44,744 nucleotides of DNA. It comes from Phycisphaerae bacterium. GTDB lineage: Bacteria; Planctomycetota; Phycisphaerae; Sedimentisphaerales; Anaerobacaceae. The stretch covers positions 1 through 44,744 of the forward strand of contig JAQTMR010000018.1 in assembly GCA_028714255.1 (NCBI GenBank), given 5' to 3'. The position numbers were made by a program, and so were the translations under genes. Below the pieces are notes generated by a model. That model was not told the origin of the DNA, did not search any database, and saw nothing but the letters and a program-made list of their open reading frames with translations. Below, one piece after another: positions 32,686 through 40,909 of the stretch (within the stretch, counting starts at the first letter, position 1; every line of letters begins with the position of its first letter).

Positions 32686-33464
32686 AAACACTCCTGTCTA
32701 AACAACGAATCGCGACAATCAAACGCACGGCCACCGGCGACATACATAAACTCTGTCTTATGGCCGAGCAACAACGCCAGTACACCCGCCAGAAAACAAA
32801 GCGGGCAAAACAAAAACCAAAGAAGTATCTCAAATCGACCGACTACCTTACGAGCGAACAGTTCGCACGGGTACTCAGTTTCATAATCTCAAAAGCAGAT
32901 ATCGACCGCAAACGCACGCAGGCCCAGACACGGGCCATCCTGAATGAAATGCTTATCATACTCCTGGCCGAGACGGGATTGAGGGCATCGGAAGCGGTAA
33001 ACCTGAAACTGAGAAACCTGCCATCATATCACGGCAAACCAGAAATCGAGGTCGAAGAGGGCAAAGGCAATAAGGACCGGACCATTGGAATATCTGATTA
33101 TCTTGTTCAAAAGTTAAATGATTATGTAAAAAAATACCACAAACTGCATTCAGCAGGGGCGGCGGTGTTTTACGGGCAGCAGGGGGCACTGACATACAAG
33201 GCAATTTATAAAAGGATAAAGACAATCGGTAATAATTGCGGGGTAAGACTCAAACCGCATATTTTTCGTCATACATTCGCGACCCTGCTGCTGGATGTTA
33301 CGGACAATCAATTCCTGATAAAGAACCAGCTCGGACACGACAATCTGGCTACGACAACGATATATACCCGAACGCTTAATCAAAAGCTGAGGTCTGCGAT
33401 GGGCAACTTCCATAATCGGCTATGGCAGAGTTACAACACGGTTTTATTCGATAATAGGTCATAA
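32682..33464 (+). CDS. Second tyrosine recombinase (XerC/XerD-like)
   Basis: 260 residues. All catalytic residues are present: Arg in GLRASEAVNLKLRNL (near 99), a Lys in the beta hairpin (GKGNKDRTIGI, near 130), HIFRHTFA (His-x2-Arg, near 193), LGHDNLATT (His near 217) and IYTRT (Tyr near 227). The N-terminal core-binding domain is short (about 80 residues) and basic. It could be the main integrase, with the 24386 gene a directionality or mobile-cassette recombinase, or the reverse. Confidence 0.9.
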   Translation: MKTLLSKQRIATIKRTATGDIHKLCLMAEQQRQYTRQKTKRAKQKPKKYLKSTDYLTSEQFARVLSFIISKADIDRKRTQAQTRAILNEMLIILLAETGLRASEAVNLKLRNLPSYHGKPEIEVEEGKGNKDRTIGISDYLVQKLNDYVKKYHKLHSAGAAVFYGQQGALTYKAIYKRIKTIGNNCGVRLKPHIFRHTFATLLLDVTDNQFLIKNQLGHDNLATTTIYTRTLNQKLRSAMGNFHNRLWQSYNTVLFDNRS

Positions 33465-33542
33465 AATGTACGTAAACGGAACTATTTTATTTATGTATAG
33501 AACCAAGAGGAATTTACAAACGAAAATTAAAAAATGTTAATA

Positions 33543-33555
33543 TAGAATAATTCTA
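33543..33555. promoter_or_regulatory. Palindrome, candidate operator near XRE regulator
   Basis: TAGAAT-A-ATTCTA in the 253-base gap 33465-33717. A related imperfect dyad TAGAATTACTA lies near 33634-33644. No convincing promoter pair was found; the gap is AT-rich and otherwise holds one dispersed repeat copy. Confidence 0.4.
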
Positions 33556-33680
33556 CCCCCCATCGAATTGATTATAAAACGTTATGAGTAATAGAGATAA
33601 GAGAAATAAAAACTGCGTTAAAATAGCCAAAGTAGAATTACTAAAAACGTGATGAAACGAAGATATAAGAGGTCGGGTTT

Positions 33681-33700
33681 ACCACAAAGAACACGAAGAA
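33681..33700 (+). repeat. Dispersed ACCACARAGAACACRRAG repeat, copy 4
   Basis: ACCACAAAGAACACGAAGAA, here intergenic, 18 bases before the XRE gene. Confidence 0.6.
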
Positions 33701-33717
33701 AATAAAGGATTTCAGGG

Positions 33718-33945
33718 ATGAATTTAACCGAACCGGCACAGGGACATAAAAAACTAAATTCCATAGAACTTATCCGCCGCAGACGGGCTGCCGGAATGAG
33801 CCAGAGGGTTTTGGCCTTGAAGATAGCGGAGATTACCGGCAAGGTAAATCTGGCCCAGCAGTATATAGCCCATTGGGAAAGTTTAAAAACCCCAGACATA
33901 CCGGTCGAATATGCAGAGGCCCTCGAAAAGATTTTTCCGGGATAA
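33718..33945 (+). CDS. XRE-type helix-turn-helix regulator
   Basis: 75 residues, a complete single-domain protein. IELIRRRRAAGMSQRVLALKIAEITG...AQQYIAHWESLKTPDIPVEYAEALEKIF follows the Cro/C1 helix-turn-helix layout (Gln after MS, IxxWE, PxxYAxALxxIF). A Cro-like or repressor role in the lysis-lysogeny decision, or control of late genes, fits its position just before the packaging operon. Confidence 0.8.
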   Translation: MNLTEPAQGHKKLNSIELIRRRRAAGMSQRVLALKIAEITGKVNLAQQYIAHWESLKTPDIPVEYAEALEKIFPG

Positions 33946-34068
33946 AGAAAAAATACAACAAAATACTTGTTAGACACACCACACCCACACCGTCAAAATA
34001 CAGTCATCCTACTTTTTTCGACAGTGCCATGGAAGGGCGAAAGTTATGGAATGACGAATTTTTTCAGA

Positions 34069-34102
34069 ACGGCCGGTCTGCCACAGCCCGGCCGTATTTT
34101 TT
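34069..34102 (+). terminator. Rho-independent terminator before packaging genes
   Basis: ACGGCCGG (34069-34076), 11-base loop, CCGGCCGT (34088-34095), then ATTTTTT. A textbook terminator ending directly at ATG 34103. It separates the regulator transcript from the late genes, or is a site for late antitermination. Confidence 0.8.
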
Positions 34103-34261
34103 ATGGAAACAAACGAAATTTTTAAACGGATTCTGGATGATGTCGAAGAACTCAAAGATAATCACATGAGACAAGCAGATGAATTTATATCGCTTCACGA
34201 TATCCGAACGGCGACGATAAAGGCACAGGAAATTTTTAAACGAAATGGCAGCTCCGACTAA
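34103..34261 (+). CDS. 52-residue hypothetical protein
   Basis: METNEIFKRILDDVEELKDNHMRQ... is a charged, helical, coiled-coil-like peptide. ATG lies directly behind the terminator T-run, with no ribosome site, so expression is uncertain. It overlaps the small terminase gene by 17 bases, as coupled phage genes often do. Confidence 0.5.
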   Translation: METNEIFKRILDDVEELKDNHMRQADEFISLHDIRTATIKAQEIFKRNGSSD

Positions 34262-34868
34262 ATATAAAAAAGAGTTTCTCACGATCCTGGCGACTTACGA
34301 GGACAATCCTCTTGCGCTGACGGACAACGGTAAAATCTCGAATACGAAACTTGCCAAGATTTTCAAGGTGGATAAAAGCACCATCGGCAACTGGCTGACG
34401 CCCGGAAGCGGTTACTACGAGCCGGCGTTTGCAAAGATGATAAGACGCCTGCAAAACGTTATCTATTGCGGTGAGATAAAAGAAAGCGCCATAGAACGAG
34501 CCAAAAAACATAAACAACATAAATTTACGTATGAACCCAAAGAGGTGAGAGTAATGCTGCCGCCGCTATCAAAAATGGGGAAAAAAGCATTACTCGAATA
34601 CGCACGATATGCTTTGAAAATTAAGGTCGATTCAAAACTCACAAAGCCCATTATCGAACACGAAATCCGCACAGCGGCACAGGGAATGATTAAAACCGAA
34701 ATGGTTGTTACCAAACACGAAATTACAGATGTTCCGGCGGATCCGGCAGCCATAAAAATGGTGGTGCCGAATATACAGCCGAAAGACGACCTCGAACCGT
34801 GGAAATTTGAAGAAACTGTAACAGTCGATGCAAGCCCGACACTTGCTAATTTATTGAAAAAATTATGA
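34245..34868 (+). CDS. terS: Terminase small subunit
   Basis: 207 residues. The N-terminal DNA-binding part has a helix-turn-helix (ISNTKLAKIFKVDKSTIGNWLTPGSGYYEPAFAKMI). A central basic helical part and a proline-containing tail (VPADPAAIKMVVPNIQP) follow. Directly upstream of the large terminase with ATGA overlap, the standard packaging arrangement. It would recognise the packaging start site on phage DNA. Confidence 0.75.
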   Translation: MAAPTKYKKEFLTILATYEDNPLALTDNGKISNTKLAKIFKVDKSTIGNWLTPGSGYYEPAFAKMIRRLQNVIYCGEIKESAIERAKKHKQHKFTYEPKEVRVMLPPLSKMGKKALLEYARYALKIKVDSKLTKPIIEHEIRTAAQGMIKTEMVVTKHEITDVPADPAAIKMVVPNIQPKDDLEPWKFEETVTVDASPTLANLLKKL

Positions 34869-36352
34869 TAGCCGAACTAACCGAAAAACAACAGGCTCAA
34901 AAGTTTATTGACCGTTACAAAGACGACCCGATAGGTTTTCAGGTAGATTGTCTCGATGTTAAACCCGAACATATATGGCCCAAAATGGTTGAAATGGCCG
35001 AATCTGTCAGGGACTATCAAAAGACGGATATAGAGGCCGGACACAGCGTCAGCAAGGACTATGAAGCGGCCAGGCTGGCTCTGTGGTTTTTATACACACA
35101 CAAACCGTCAACTGTAATTATTACAGGACCAGGGAATAATCAGGTTGAGAATGTGTTCTGGAAAGAAATACATACCGCATATACCGATGCGAAAATCCCA
35201 TTGGGCGGGCACTTGACACAGCTTAAACTGGATATAGACCCAGACAGAAAATGGTTTATGATAGGCTTTACGACCGACCCGGACGTGGTAACGGGTGAAG
35301 CGACGAGATTTCAGGGATTCCACAATAAATACGTTCTTGTAATATTCACGGAGGCCGCAGGAATTAAGGCGGCTGTATGGAAAGCGGCTGAATCGCTTAT
35401 AATCGGCGAAGGTTGCAGATGGCTGGTTTACGGCAACCCAACGAGCGCTACAGGTTCATTCGCAGAGTGCGAGAAAGACCCGACATGGCACTACATAAAT
35501 ATCAGCGTTAAAGACACACCAAATTTTAAAGAAGACAGAGATATCATACCCGGCGTTTCGGGGCGAACATACGAGGAAATTATACGCCTTAAATACGGCG
35601 AGGAATCGAACGAATACGCAATAAGAGTTTTGGGAAGAAAGCCCGAATTTACACAGGGAACGTATTTGGGCAGGGGACTTGCCAAGGCCGAAACCGATAA
35701 ACGAATCGGAATGACAAATCTATACGACCCGACATCGCCGGTTTATACGTTTTCGGATATAGGAGATATGTACTCGGCATTCGGGTTTGTCCAGTTTATC
35801 CAGTCGAATATAAGAATTATTGATTTTTACTACGATTGCGAGGGCAAAGGGCTGCCGGCGTATTCGGTAATGCTGCAGGAAAAAAAATACAGATACGGCG
35901 GCCATTATTCACTGCCTGATATATTTAAAGAAGGCCCAAACCAAAAGAGTTCACACACCGGCCAGTATACGGTCGATGTGGCAAGGTCTTTAGGAATTGA
36001 TTTTAAGAAAATAGACCTGCCATCGAGAAACGACTGTATCCGGGCTGCACAGGACATAATGGGTAAATGTCAGTTTGATATAAACGCCCAGGAATGCGTT
36101 GACGGCCTGCTGGACTGGCGACAGCGGAAGAACGAAGCGGCGAGCACACCCGATAAGCCGGTTTACTTCGAAGAGGCAGTGAAGAGCTGGGGCAGGCATG
36201 TCGGCGATATGTTCTGCGGAATTGCAGTAGCATACAGGTATATGTCTTTTACAGGACAAAAGCCGGGCAAAATTAGTATGACCCTGCCGGCGGAAAATAA
36301 ATCGCCATATAACGATAGAGTATTAAGACACGGGTTCAGGAGAACGGCATAA
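34865..36352 (+). CDS. terL: Terminase large subunit (packaging ATPase-nuclease)
   Basis: 495 residues. Degenerate Walker A GHSVSKD near 58-64; Walker B strand VLVIFTEAAG near 157 (Thr where Asp is usual, Glu kept); coupling motif LVYGNPT near 183. Nuclease domain: FSDIGD near 296-301, and WGRHVGDMF near 441-449 for the last acidic residue. Powers DNA packaging through the portal and cuts the concatemer. Followed by a 171-base gap with a dispersed AT-rich repeat. Confidence 0.88.
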   Translation: MIAELTEKQQAQKFIDRYKDDPIGFQVDCLDVKPEHIWPKMVEMAESVRDYQKTDIEAGHSVSKDYEAARLALWFLYTHKPSTVIITGPGNNQVENVFWKEIHTAYTDAKIPLGGHLTQLKLDIDPDRKWFMIGFTTDPDVVTGEATRFQGFHNKYVLVIFTEAAGIKAAVWKAAESLIIGEGCRWLVYGNPTSATGSFAECEKDPTWHYINISVKDTPNFKEDRDIIPGVSGRTYEEIIRLKYGEESNEYAIRVLGRKPEFTQGTYLGRGLAKAETDKRIGMTNLYDPTSPVYTFSDIGDMYSAFGFVQFIQSNIRIIDFYYDCEGKGLPAYSVMLQEKKYRYGGHYSLPDIFKEGPNQKSSHTGQYTVDVARSLGIDFKKIDLPSRNDCIRAAQDIMGKCQFDINAQECVDGLLDWRQRKNEAASTPDKPVYFEEAVKSWGRHVGDMFCGIAVAYRYMSFTGQKPGKISMTLPAENKSPYNDRVLRHGFRRTA

Positions 36353-36356
36353 CAAA

Positions 36357-36391
36357 TTGAAGATTAAAAATTTAAAATTGAAAATTGTTTT
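36357..36391. repeat. AT-rich dispersed repeat (inverted copy at 26536-26572)
   Basis: AATTGAAGATTAAAAATTT continuing AAAATTGAAAATTG; it lies right behind the large terminase stop. Confidence 0.5.
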
Positions 36392-36461
36392 AAAAACCGT
36401 CTGGCAGGTATTTGACGATTTGGCATGGATAATGCTGGGTTATCTTCCGCCGAGAAATTAA
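36378..36461 (+). CDS. Candidate 27-residue peptide (TTG start)
   Basis: TTG 36378 opens KIVLKTVWQVFDDLAWIMLGY and ends PPRN. Amphipathic and compositionally like a real peptide, but there is no ribosome site and its 5' end lies in a dispersed repeat. A 16-residue hydrophobic frame (MILIITLLVIEAV) follows at 36470. Both are weak; the gap 36353-36523 may be non-coding. Confidence 0.2.
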   Translation: MKIVLKTVWQVFDDLAWIMLGYLPPRN

Positions 36462-36523
36462 GGCACAAATGATTCTGATTATAACATTACTGGTTATAGA
36501 AGCCGTCGCAAAAGGATAATCGA

Positions 36524-36934
36524 ATGTACGAACTGCGCAGACTAAAACCCGAAGATATTGCGGAAATAAGGGGCAGTCTTATCGAGAGACGAGAACTGCC
36601 TGATATGGCCGTTGTGAATAAAATTATGTCCGAAAATCCGGCTTATACATATCTGATGGACGATAAGGTCGTCGCCTGCTGCGGAGCGATTAAGATTGAC
36701 GGCGACTGGCAGATATGGGCCATGTACTCCAAAAACTTCTCCTGCTTTACGCGGTGCAGGGCCGCTATGGCGTTTAAAAGACACCTGCCGGAGATAGGCA
36801 AGGCAAAGATTTATATACCGTCCGACCTGCCCAACGGAAAAAAGTACGCTGAATTTTTAGGTGCCACATATATACGCTCTGAAATGAGTAAAATTTGGGC
36901 CGGTATTAATAACGATATTTACGAGGTGGCGTAA
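36524..36934 (+). CDS. GNAT-like virion assembly protein (T7 gp13-like)
   Basis: 136 residues, ribosome site AAAGGAT. MYELRRLKPEDIAEI, VACCGAIKIDGDWQIWAMYSKNF, and a C-terminal AKIYIPSDLPNGKKYAEFLGATYIRSEMSKIW show an acetyltransferase-type fold as in the gp13 family. The AdoCoA pyrophosphate loop looks degenerate, so it may be structural. In T7, gp13 is needed for morphogenesis of the internal core; position near terminase and portal agrees. Confidence 0.7.
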   Translation: MYELRRLKPEDIAEIRGSLIERRELPDMAVVNKIMSENPAYTYLMDDKVVACCGAIKIDGDWQIWAMYSKNFSCFTRCRAAMAFKRHLPEIGKAKIYIPSDLPNGKKYAEFLGATYIRSEMSKIWAGINNDIYEVA

Positions 36935-37209
36935 TGGGAACTGAAGGAATTTGGATTCCGTTGTTAATTGGCGCTGCCGCGGCGACACCTGCGATTGTAT
37001 CTGCTACGCAGGGGGGCACGGGCGGCAGCGGCGGGTTTAGTATGCCCTCTGCCAAAGCGAGCCAGGCGGTAAAGACCGCGGCTGCACCGGCAAATATTGC
37101 CTCGACCGAACAGGAGAAAATGAATAAACGGCTCGCCGCCTCAATGCTCACAAAAGACTGGGGCGGGGTAAAATTAAGCAAACCGGGACTTTTGGGTTTA
37201 GGAGTATAA
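36934..37209 (+). CDS. Small Gly/Ala-rich head-module protein
   Basis: 91 residues with GAGGTG ahead of the start. Hydrophobic N-terminal segment (WIPLLIGAAAATPAIVSAT), glycine-rich centre (GGTGGSGGF) and Ala/Lys-rich C-terminal helix. No family recognised. Typical of small membrane-active or minor capsid proteins in podovirus head operons. Confidence 0.55.
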   Translation: MGTEGIWIPLLIGAAAATPAIVSATQGGTGGSGGFSMPSAKASQAVKTAAAPANIASTEQEKMNKRLAASMLTKDWGGVKLSKPGLLGLGV

Positions 37210-37210
37210 A

Positions 37211-37339
37211 ATGCCGGTTAAAAAAGTAAAAGGCGGTTACCGATGGGGCAGACGCGGCAAAATTTATCGCGGACGCAGAGCCAAGGCAAGAGCGGCAAGA
37301 CAGGGACGTGCGGCCTATGCTCGCGGATATAAAGGATAA
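37211..37339 (+). CDS. 42-residue highly basic protein
   Basis: MPVKKVKGGYRWGRRGKIYR continues with Arg/Ala/Lys-rich sequence to ARGYKG. One base after the previous stop and two bases before the portal gene, which it precedes in several podoviruses. Probably binds nucleic acid or packs inside the head (inference). Confidence 0.7.
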   Translation: MPVKKVKGGYRWGRRGKIYRGRRAKARAARQGRAAYARGYKG

Positions 37340-37341
37340 TT

Positions 37342-39123
37342 ATGTTTTGGGAAGATAAAACGCTATACGACAGGATAATCGACCGGCTGACGCAGCAGGC
37401 GCAGAAATACATCAAGTGGCGGACCGCTCAGGATAAGATTATCGAGATATTCCGCTCGGATATGGGGATTGAGTCCAGTCTTGACGGTGATTTTTTCGGT
37501 GCGGATATATACGAAAGCACACCCGCCTATGCGCTGGAAATAATGTCAACGGCCTTCAGGGGCAGCACAGTCAGCGAAGCACTCGACTGGATAAGATATG
37601 GTATGGGCGCTTTTGAATTACGAGGCATAGATAAATTAGACCAGTGGTGCCAGGACATCAGGGACCACATGACGGCGGTTTACAGAAGAAGCAACTTTTA
37701 TGATGTTCTGCCTCAATTTACCAAAGACGCCTTTTCGATAGGTTCTCCCGTGATGTTCGGGGGAGAGAATATCGTCACCAGGCGCATAATGTGGATGCCT
37801 ACCTATTATAAACACACATTTTTATTTTATGATAAATATAACGAATCCGAAGGCGTTATAGTCAACGATACCGAATGGACAGCAAAACAAGTATTCGATA
37901 CATTCATAAACAAAGAGGGGCAGGCAGGCAAGGATGCCAGAGAAAAGAAACTCAGCGTAAGTCTCAATAATTCGCTCGAACAGGGACAATTTAACGACAA
38001 AGCTACGATTATCAGGGCGGTTTTTAAGGCAAACGACCCGATATGGAACAATAAGAATTTCAAAAAACCGGCCGGAAGATATAAATGGATTTCAGTATTT
38101 TTTGAACTCGGAACCGAAGAAAAGAATAAAAATACACCCCTTAACGAAGATATGGGATTCTTCACCCAGCCGTATGTTTACTGGAACTACGATAAAAAAT
38201 CGCAGGATTCTTCCGCCCGAACACCGGCTTTTTATGCCGTTTTCGACGCTATGAGCGGACAGGATGTATATAAAGACTTCCTTGAAAATATGAAAAATCA
38301 AAACCGACCGGCGGTAATGGCACTGAACGAAATGAAAGGCCGGCTCGATATGGGACCGGAAGGGCTGATATGGGTCGATAAAGAGGAATATATGTCGCCG
38401 CCAAAAACGCTGGATTTAATAGGCCAGGTCAATTTTACCAAAGAACTGGCGGATTTACTGGGTGAAACCTGCAAACGCCATTTTCACGTTAACGAATTTC
38501 AGGCGATGAATAATCTGGCACGAACCAACAAACAGCCCGTCAGCGCCCTGCAAATATTGAAAATGGACGCCGAAAACAGTATTTTGCTAAGCCCGGCAAT
38601 CGAATCGCAGCGAAGCGTTTTGAGGATGATTGACGAAAGAATGATGGGCATTGAAATTGAGGCGGGCAACGGGCCTTTCGCGCCCGAGGTGAGGGAAAAT
38701 ATCACCGATATAATTTTAGAGAATATCAAGGACCGGAGAATAGCCACGGTCGCCGTTATACCCGAATTTATAAGCCAGCTCGGCAGGGCACAAAAAATAG
38801 CACAGGCACTTGAGCCTATAACAATGGGAATAGATATAGCGGCCGATATGGCCGCAAAATTAGACCTCGATTTGGTAATGGCGGTTAAGGGATATAAAGC
38901 ACTCGACAAGGCATATACAGCGATGGGGTTCCCAATGGATTGTCTGGCAACCGAAGAGGAATATATGGCGGCCAAAGAATTTGTTAATAAGCAAAGGGCG
39001 GCGGATAAACAGGCGATGCAGGCGGTTGAAATGATGAAGGCAAGCAAGAACATTCAGGGACCGGTTGACCCGAACAGCGTTTTGGCGGGCGCGGGGAAAG
39101 CTATGGCAGGGGCGGTGATATGA
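37342..39123 (+). CDS. Portal protein (T7 gp8-like head-tail connector)
   Basis: 593 residues with AAAGGATAATT ahead of ATG. N-terminal helix (RIIDRLTQQAQKYIKWRTAQDKII), LEIMSTAFRGSTVSEALDWIRYGM, a WMPTYYKHTFLFYDKYN strand, YVYWNYDKKS, a clip/stem region (DLIGQVNFTKELADLLGETCKRHFHVNEF) and an Ala/Met-rich C-terminus. Matches the head-tail connector family in size and order. Forms the dodecameric ring for packaging and tail attachment. Confidence 0.88.
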   Translation: MFWEDKTLYDRIIDRLTQQAQKYIKWRTAQDKIIEIFRSDMGIESSLDGDFFGADIYESTPAYALEIMSTAFRGSTVSEALDWIRYGMGAFELRGIDKLDQWCQDIRDHMTAVYRRSNFYDVLPQFTKDAFSIGSPVMFGGENIVTRRIMWMPTYYKHTFLFYDKYNESEGVIVNDTEWTAKQVFDTFINKEGQAGKDAREKKLSVSLNNSLEQGQFNDKATIIRAVFKANDPIWNNKNFKKPAGRYKWISVFFELGTEEKNKNTPLNEDMGFFTQPYVYWNYDKKSQDSSARTPAFYAVFDAMSGQDVYKDFLENMKNQNRPAVMALNEMKGRLDMGPEGLIWVDKEEYMSPPKTLDLIGQVNFTKELADLLGETCKRHFHVNEFQAMNNLARTNKQPVSALQILKMDAENSILLSPAIESQRSVLRMIDERMMGIEIEAGNGPFAPEVRENITDIILENIKDRRIATVAVIPEFISQLGRAQKIAQALEPITMGIDIAADMAAKLDLDLVMAVKGYKALDKAYTAMGFPMDCLATEEEYMAAKEFVNKQRAADKQAMQAVEMMKASKNIQGPVDPNSVLAGAGKAMAGAVI

Positions 39124-39158
39124 GAAATTTTAACAGATTAATCTTGAAAGGATTAAAA

Positions 39159-39743
39159 ATGAAAAATGTAATCGTGGTGATTTTAGCGTTTCTTTTGATT
39201 ATTGGTTCCGGCTGCAAAAATAAACCGATAGCGGAATTACCTGAAATCCAGGACTCAAACTACGCCTGGGATGCCAGTGATGATAATTTCATAGAGGGGT
39301 TGTGTAAGGAGAACGATATAAACTGGGTCAAAGACTGCTATCGCATCTCCTGTCCAAAGTGTTATTTCGGCGGTGCATTTGTAGAACAACTGCCGAACGG
39401 CGGAACTGTTGGAAGTTTTTTGTATCATTGGAACGGCAAAGTTTGTTGTAGAGAATGCGGTTATCCAACAGGGCACGATTGGAAGATATACAAAATAGTA
39501 GGCGAACAGGCAACAAATACTATTATTACGGATGCTAACATTGCCCCAATTACTATTGGCGTGAGCAATGCAGTAGAGATAAAGAATTTGAGGTTTAATT
39601 CAACCGCAGAGACTTGTACTTATGATGAACTGAGAGAGGCATTAATGAATGAAGCAAATGAAGTCAATAACACTGTTACTATTGATGAAGAAGGTGAAAC
39701 CTTTATCGGAACAGACAGTAATTTAGTGGTTCGATTTCGATGA
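39159..39743 (+). CDS. Putative lipoprotein with zinc-ribbon-like cysteines
   Basis: 194 residues from ATG 39159 (GAAAGGATT upstream); an in-frame ATG at 39120 overlaps the portal stop but puts extra residues before the signal. MKNV, a hydrophobic core and IIGSGC suggest a lipoprotein signal with a slightly unusual lipobox (Gly at -3). The mature part has CPKC ... CCRECGY, a CxxC pair of zinc-ribbon type, and a C-terminal TIDEEGETFIG strand region. A secreted lipoprotein between portal and scaffold genes is unexpected; superinfection exclusion is one possible role (speculative). Confidence 0.6.
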   Translation: MKNVIVVILAFLLIIGSGCKNKPIAELPEIQDSNYAWDASDDNFIEGLCKENDINWVKDCYRISCPKCYFGGAFVEQLPNGGTVGSFLYHWNGKVCCRECGYPTGHDWKIYKIVGEQATNTIITDANIAPITIGVSNAVEIKNLRFNSTAETCTYDELREALMNEANEVNNTVTIDEEGETFIGTDSNLVVRFR

Positions 39744-39762
39744 GGATGCCGGGAATGATGAT

Positions 39763-40380
39763 ATGACAGACACAAAAGAAACAATAGAGGTGGTAGATGT
39801 AATATGCAATCTGTTGAAGGGAACAGACAGGGAAAATATATTAAAACTTATTAATTATTTATTAACCAGCGACTTTTTTACATCCCCGGCATCGACGCGC
39901 AATCACGGCTGCTACATCGGCGGGCTGGCAAGCCACAGCCTTGCGGTCTATCGGAAACTATCGGAATTTAACCTTGCACTGGCCCTCGGCACAAATGAAG
40001 AATCGCTGATAATCGCCGGGATACTTCACGATGTATGTAAAATAAACGCTTATATCAGGACCAAGGCGGACGATGGCTGGACTTATAACCGCGATAAGGA
40101 AGAGGGCCACGCCGCACTATCGATTAAGCGAATTAAGAAATACATCAAACTTACCGACCTCGAAGAACTAATGATTAAATATCACATGGGAGTTTACGGG
40201 CTAAACGAGTACGACAAAAAAACGGGTGAGTACCCCCTGCGGGGCGATGAAACCAAGAGCAAGGAGGAACGGTACGGCAAATCACTGGCTAATATCTGGC
40301 ACCATCAGCCGATTGTTAAAATAATGTATATTTGCGATGAACTGGCGACACTGGAAGAGAAAAACGGAGAAAAAAAATAA
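39763..40380 (+). CDS. HD-domain phosphohydrolase
   Basis: 205 residues. LASHSLAVY (first His near 56), GILHDVCK (the HD pair near 88-89), then EGHAALSIKRIKKYIKL and KYHMGVYG supply further metal ligands; a late D in YICDELATL completes the set. HD proteins cleave phosphate esters of nucleotides or cyclic nucleotides. Presence in the head operon, well away from other metabolism genes, is unusual; degradation of nucleotide signals used in host immunity is possible but unproven. Confidence 0.8.
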   Translation: MTDTKETIEVVDVICNLLKGTDRENILKLINYLLTSDFFTSPASTRNHGCYIGGLASHSLAVYRKLSEFNLALALGTNEESLIIAGILHDVCKINAYIRTKADDGWTYNRDKEEGHAALSIKRIKKYIKLTDLEELMIKYHMGVYGLNEYDKKTGEYPLRGDETKSKEERYGKSLANIWHHQPIVKIMYICDELATLEEKNGEKK

Positions 40381-40421
40381 TAGACTTTCTAAAAAAACCT
40401 GAAAAGAAAATAGTTAAGCAG

Positions 40422-40631
40422 ATGGACCAAAGAGGGCTCAATATAATGCTCTTTAAAATGGTTCAGCAGGCAGGTGGAAAACTTAACTTCCCATGCCAGT
40501 CCCTGAATCTGCCTGTCGGTTCAATGCTGCATATAACCTATGATGATAAAACCGATAGTTTCGATGTTGAATGTGCGATTGTCGAACAAAAAGTAATAAT
40601 CGAACCTGATAGAAAACTGGTGACGCCATAA
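40422..40631 (+). CDS. Small hypothetical protein
   Basis: 69 residues. Helical start (NIMLFKMVQQAGG) and beta-rich end (SMLHITYDDKTDSFDVECAIVEQKVIIEP). No family recognised. In line with the head operon, just upstream of another small gene. Confidence 0.5.
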   Translation: MDQRGLNIMLFKMVQQAGGKLNFPCQSLNLPVGSMLHITYDDKTDSFDVECAIVEQKVIIEPDRKLVTP

Positions 40632-40648
40632 ACGAAGAATTTAGAAAT

Positions 40649-40906
40649 TTGCTGATTAGAGATTATCAGGCTATGGGCAACAGATACCTTGCCTACAGGC
40701 TTCAGGATGTATTCAAAAAGATTGTAACGCCCGAAGATGTCGCACTGCACAATAAAATCGTCGATGAAATTTCGATAATGGTCGGAGGCGATAAAAATAA
40801 TTTAAAACTGTTTTTTGACGGTATTGCGGAAATTATAGTCAACAAACCAAAACAGTTTTTGAAAAAAGTCGCGGAGAAAATTTTACAGATAATAACGAAA
40901 GGATGA
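40649..40906 (+). CDS. Small helical protein
   Basis: 85 residues if TTG 40649 is used, 77 from ATG 40673. YLAYRLQDVFKKIVTPEDVALHNKIVDEISIM and a lysine-rich amphipathic end (KPKQFLKKVAEKILQIITKG). No family recognised. Ends three bases before the scaffold gene, so it is probably co-translated. Confidence 0.5.
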   Translation: MLIRDYQAMGNRYLAYRLQDVFKKIVTPEDVALHNKIVDEISIMVGGDKNNLKLFFDGIAEIIVNKPKQFLKKVAEKILQIITKG

Positions 40907-40909
40907 AAA

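Noticed and set aside
33465-33717. Sigma-70 promoter before the XRE gene
   Set aside because: TTGATT near 33568 has no acceptable -10 box at 16-18 bases; not supported.
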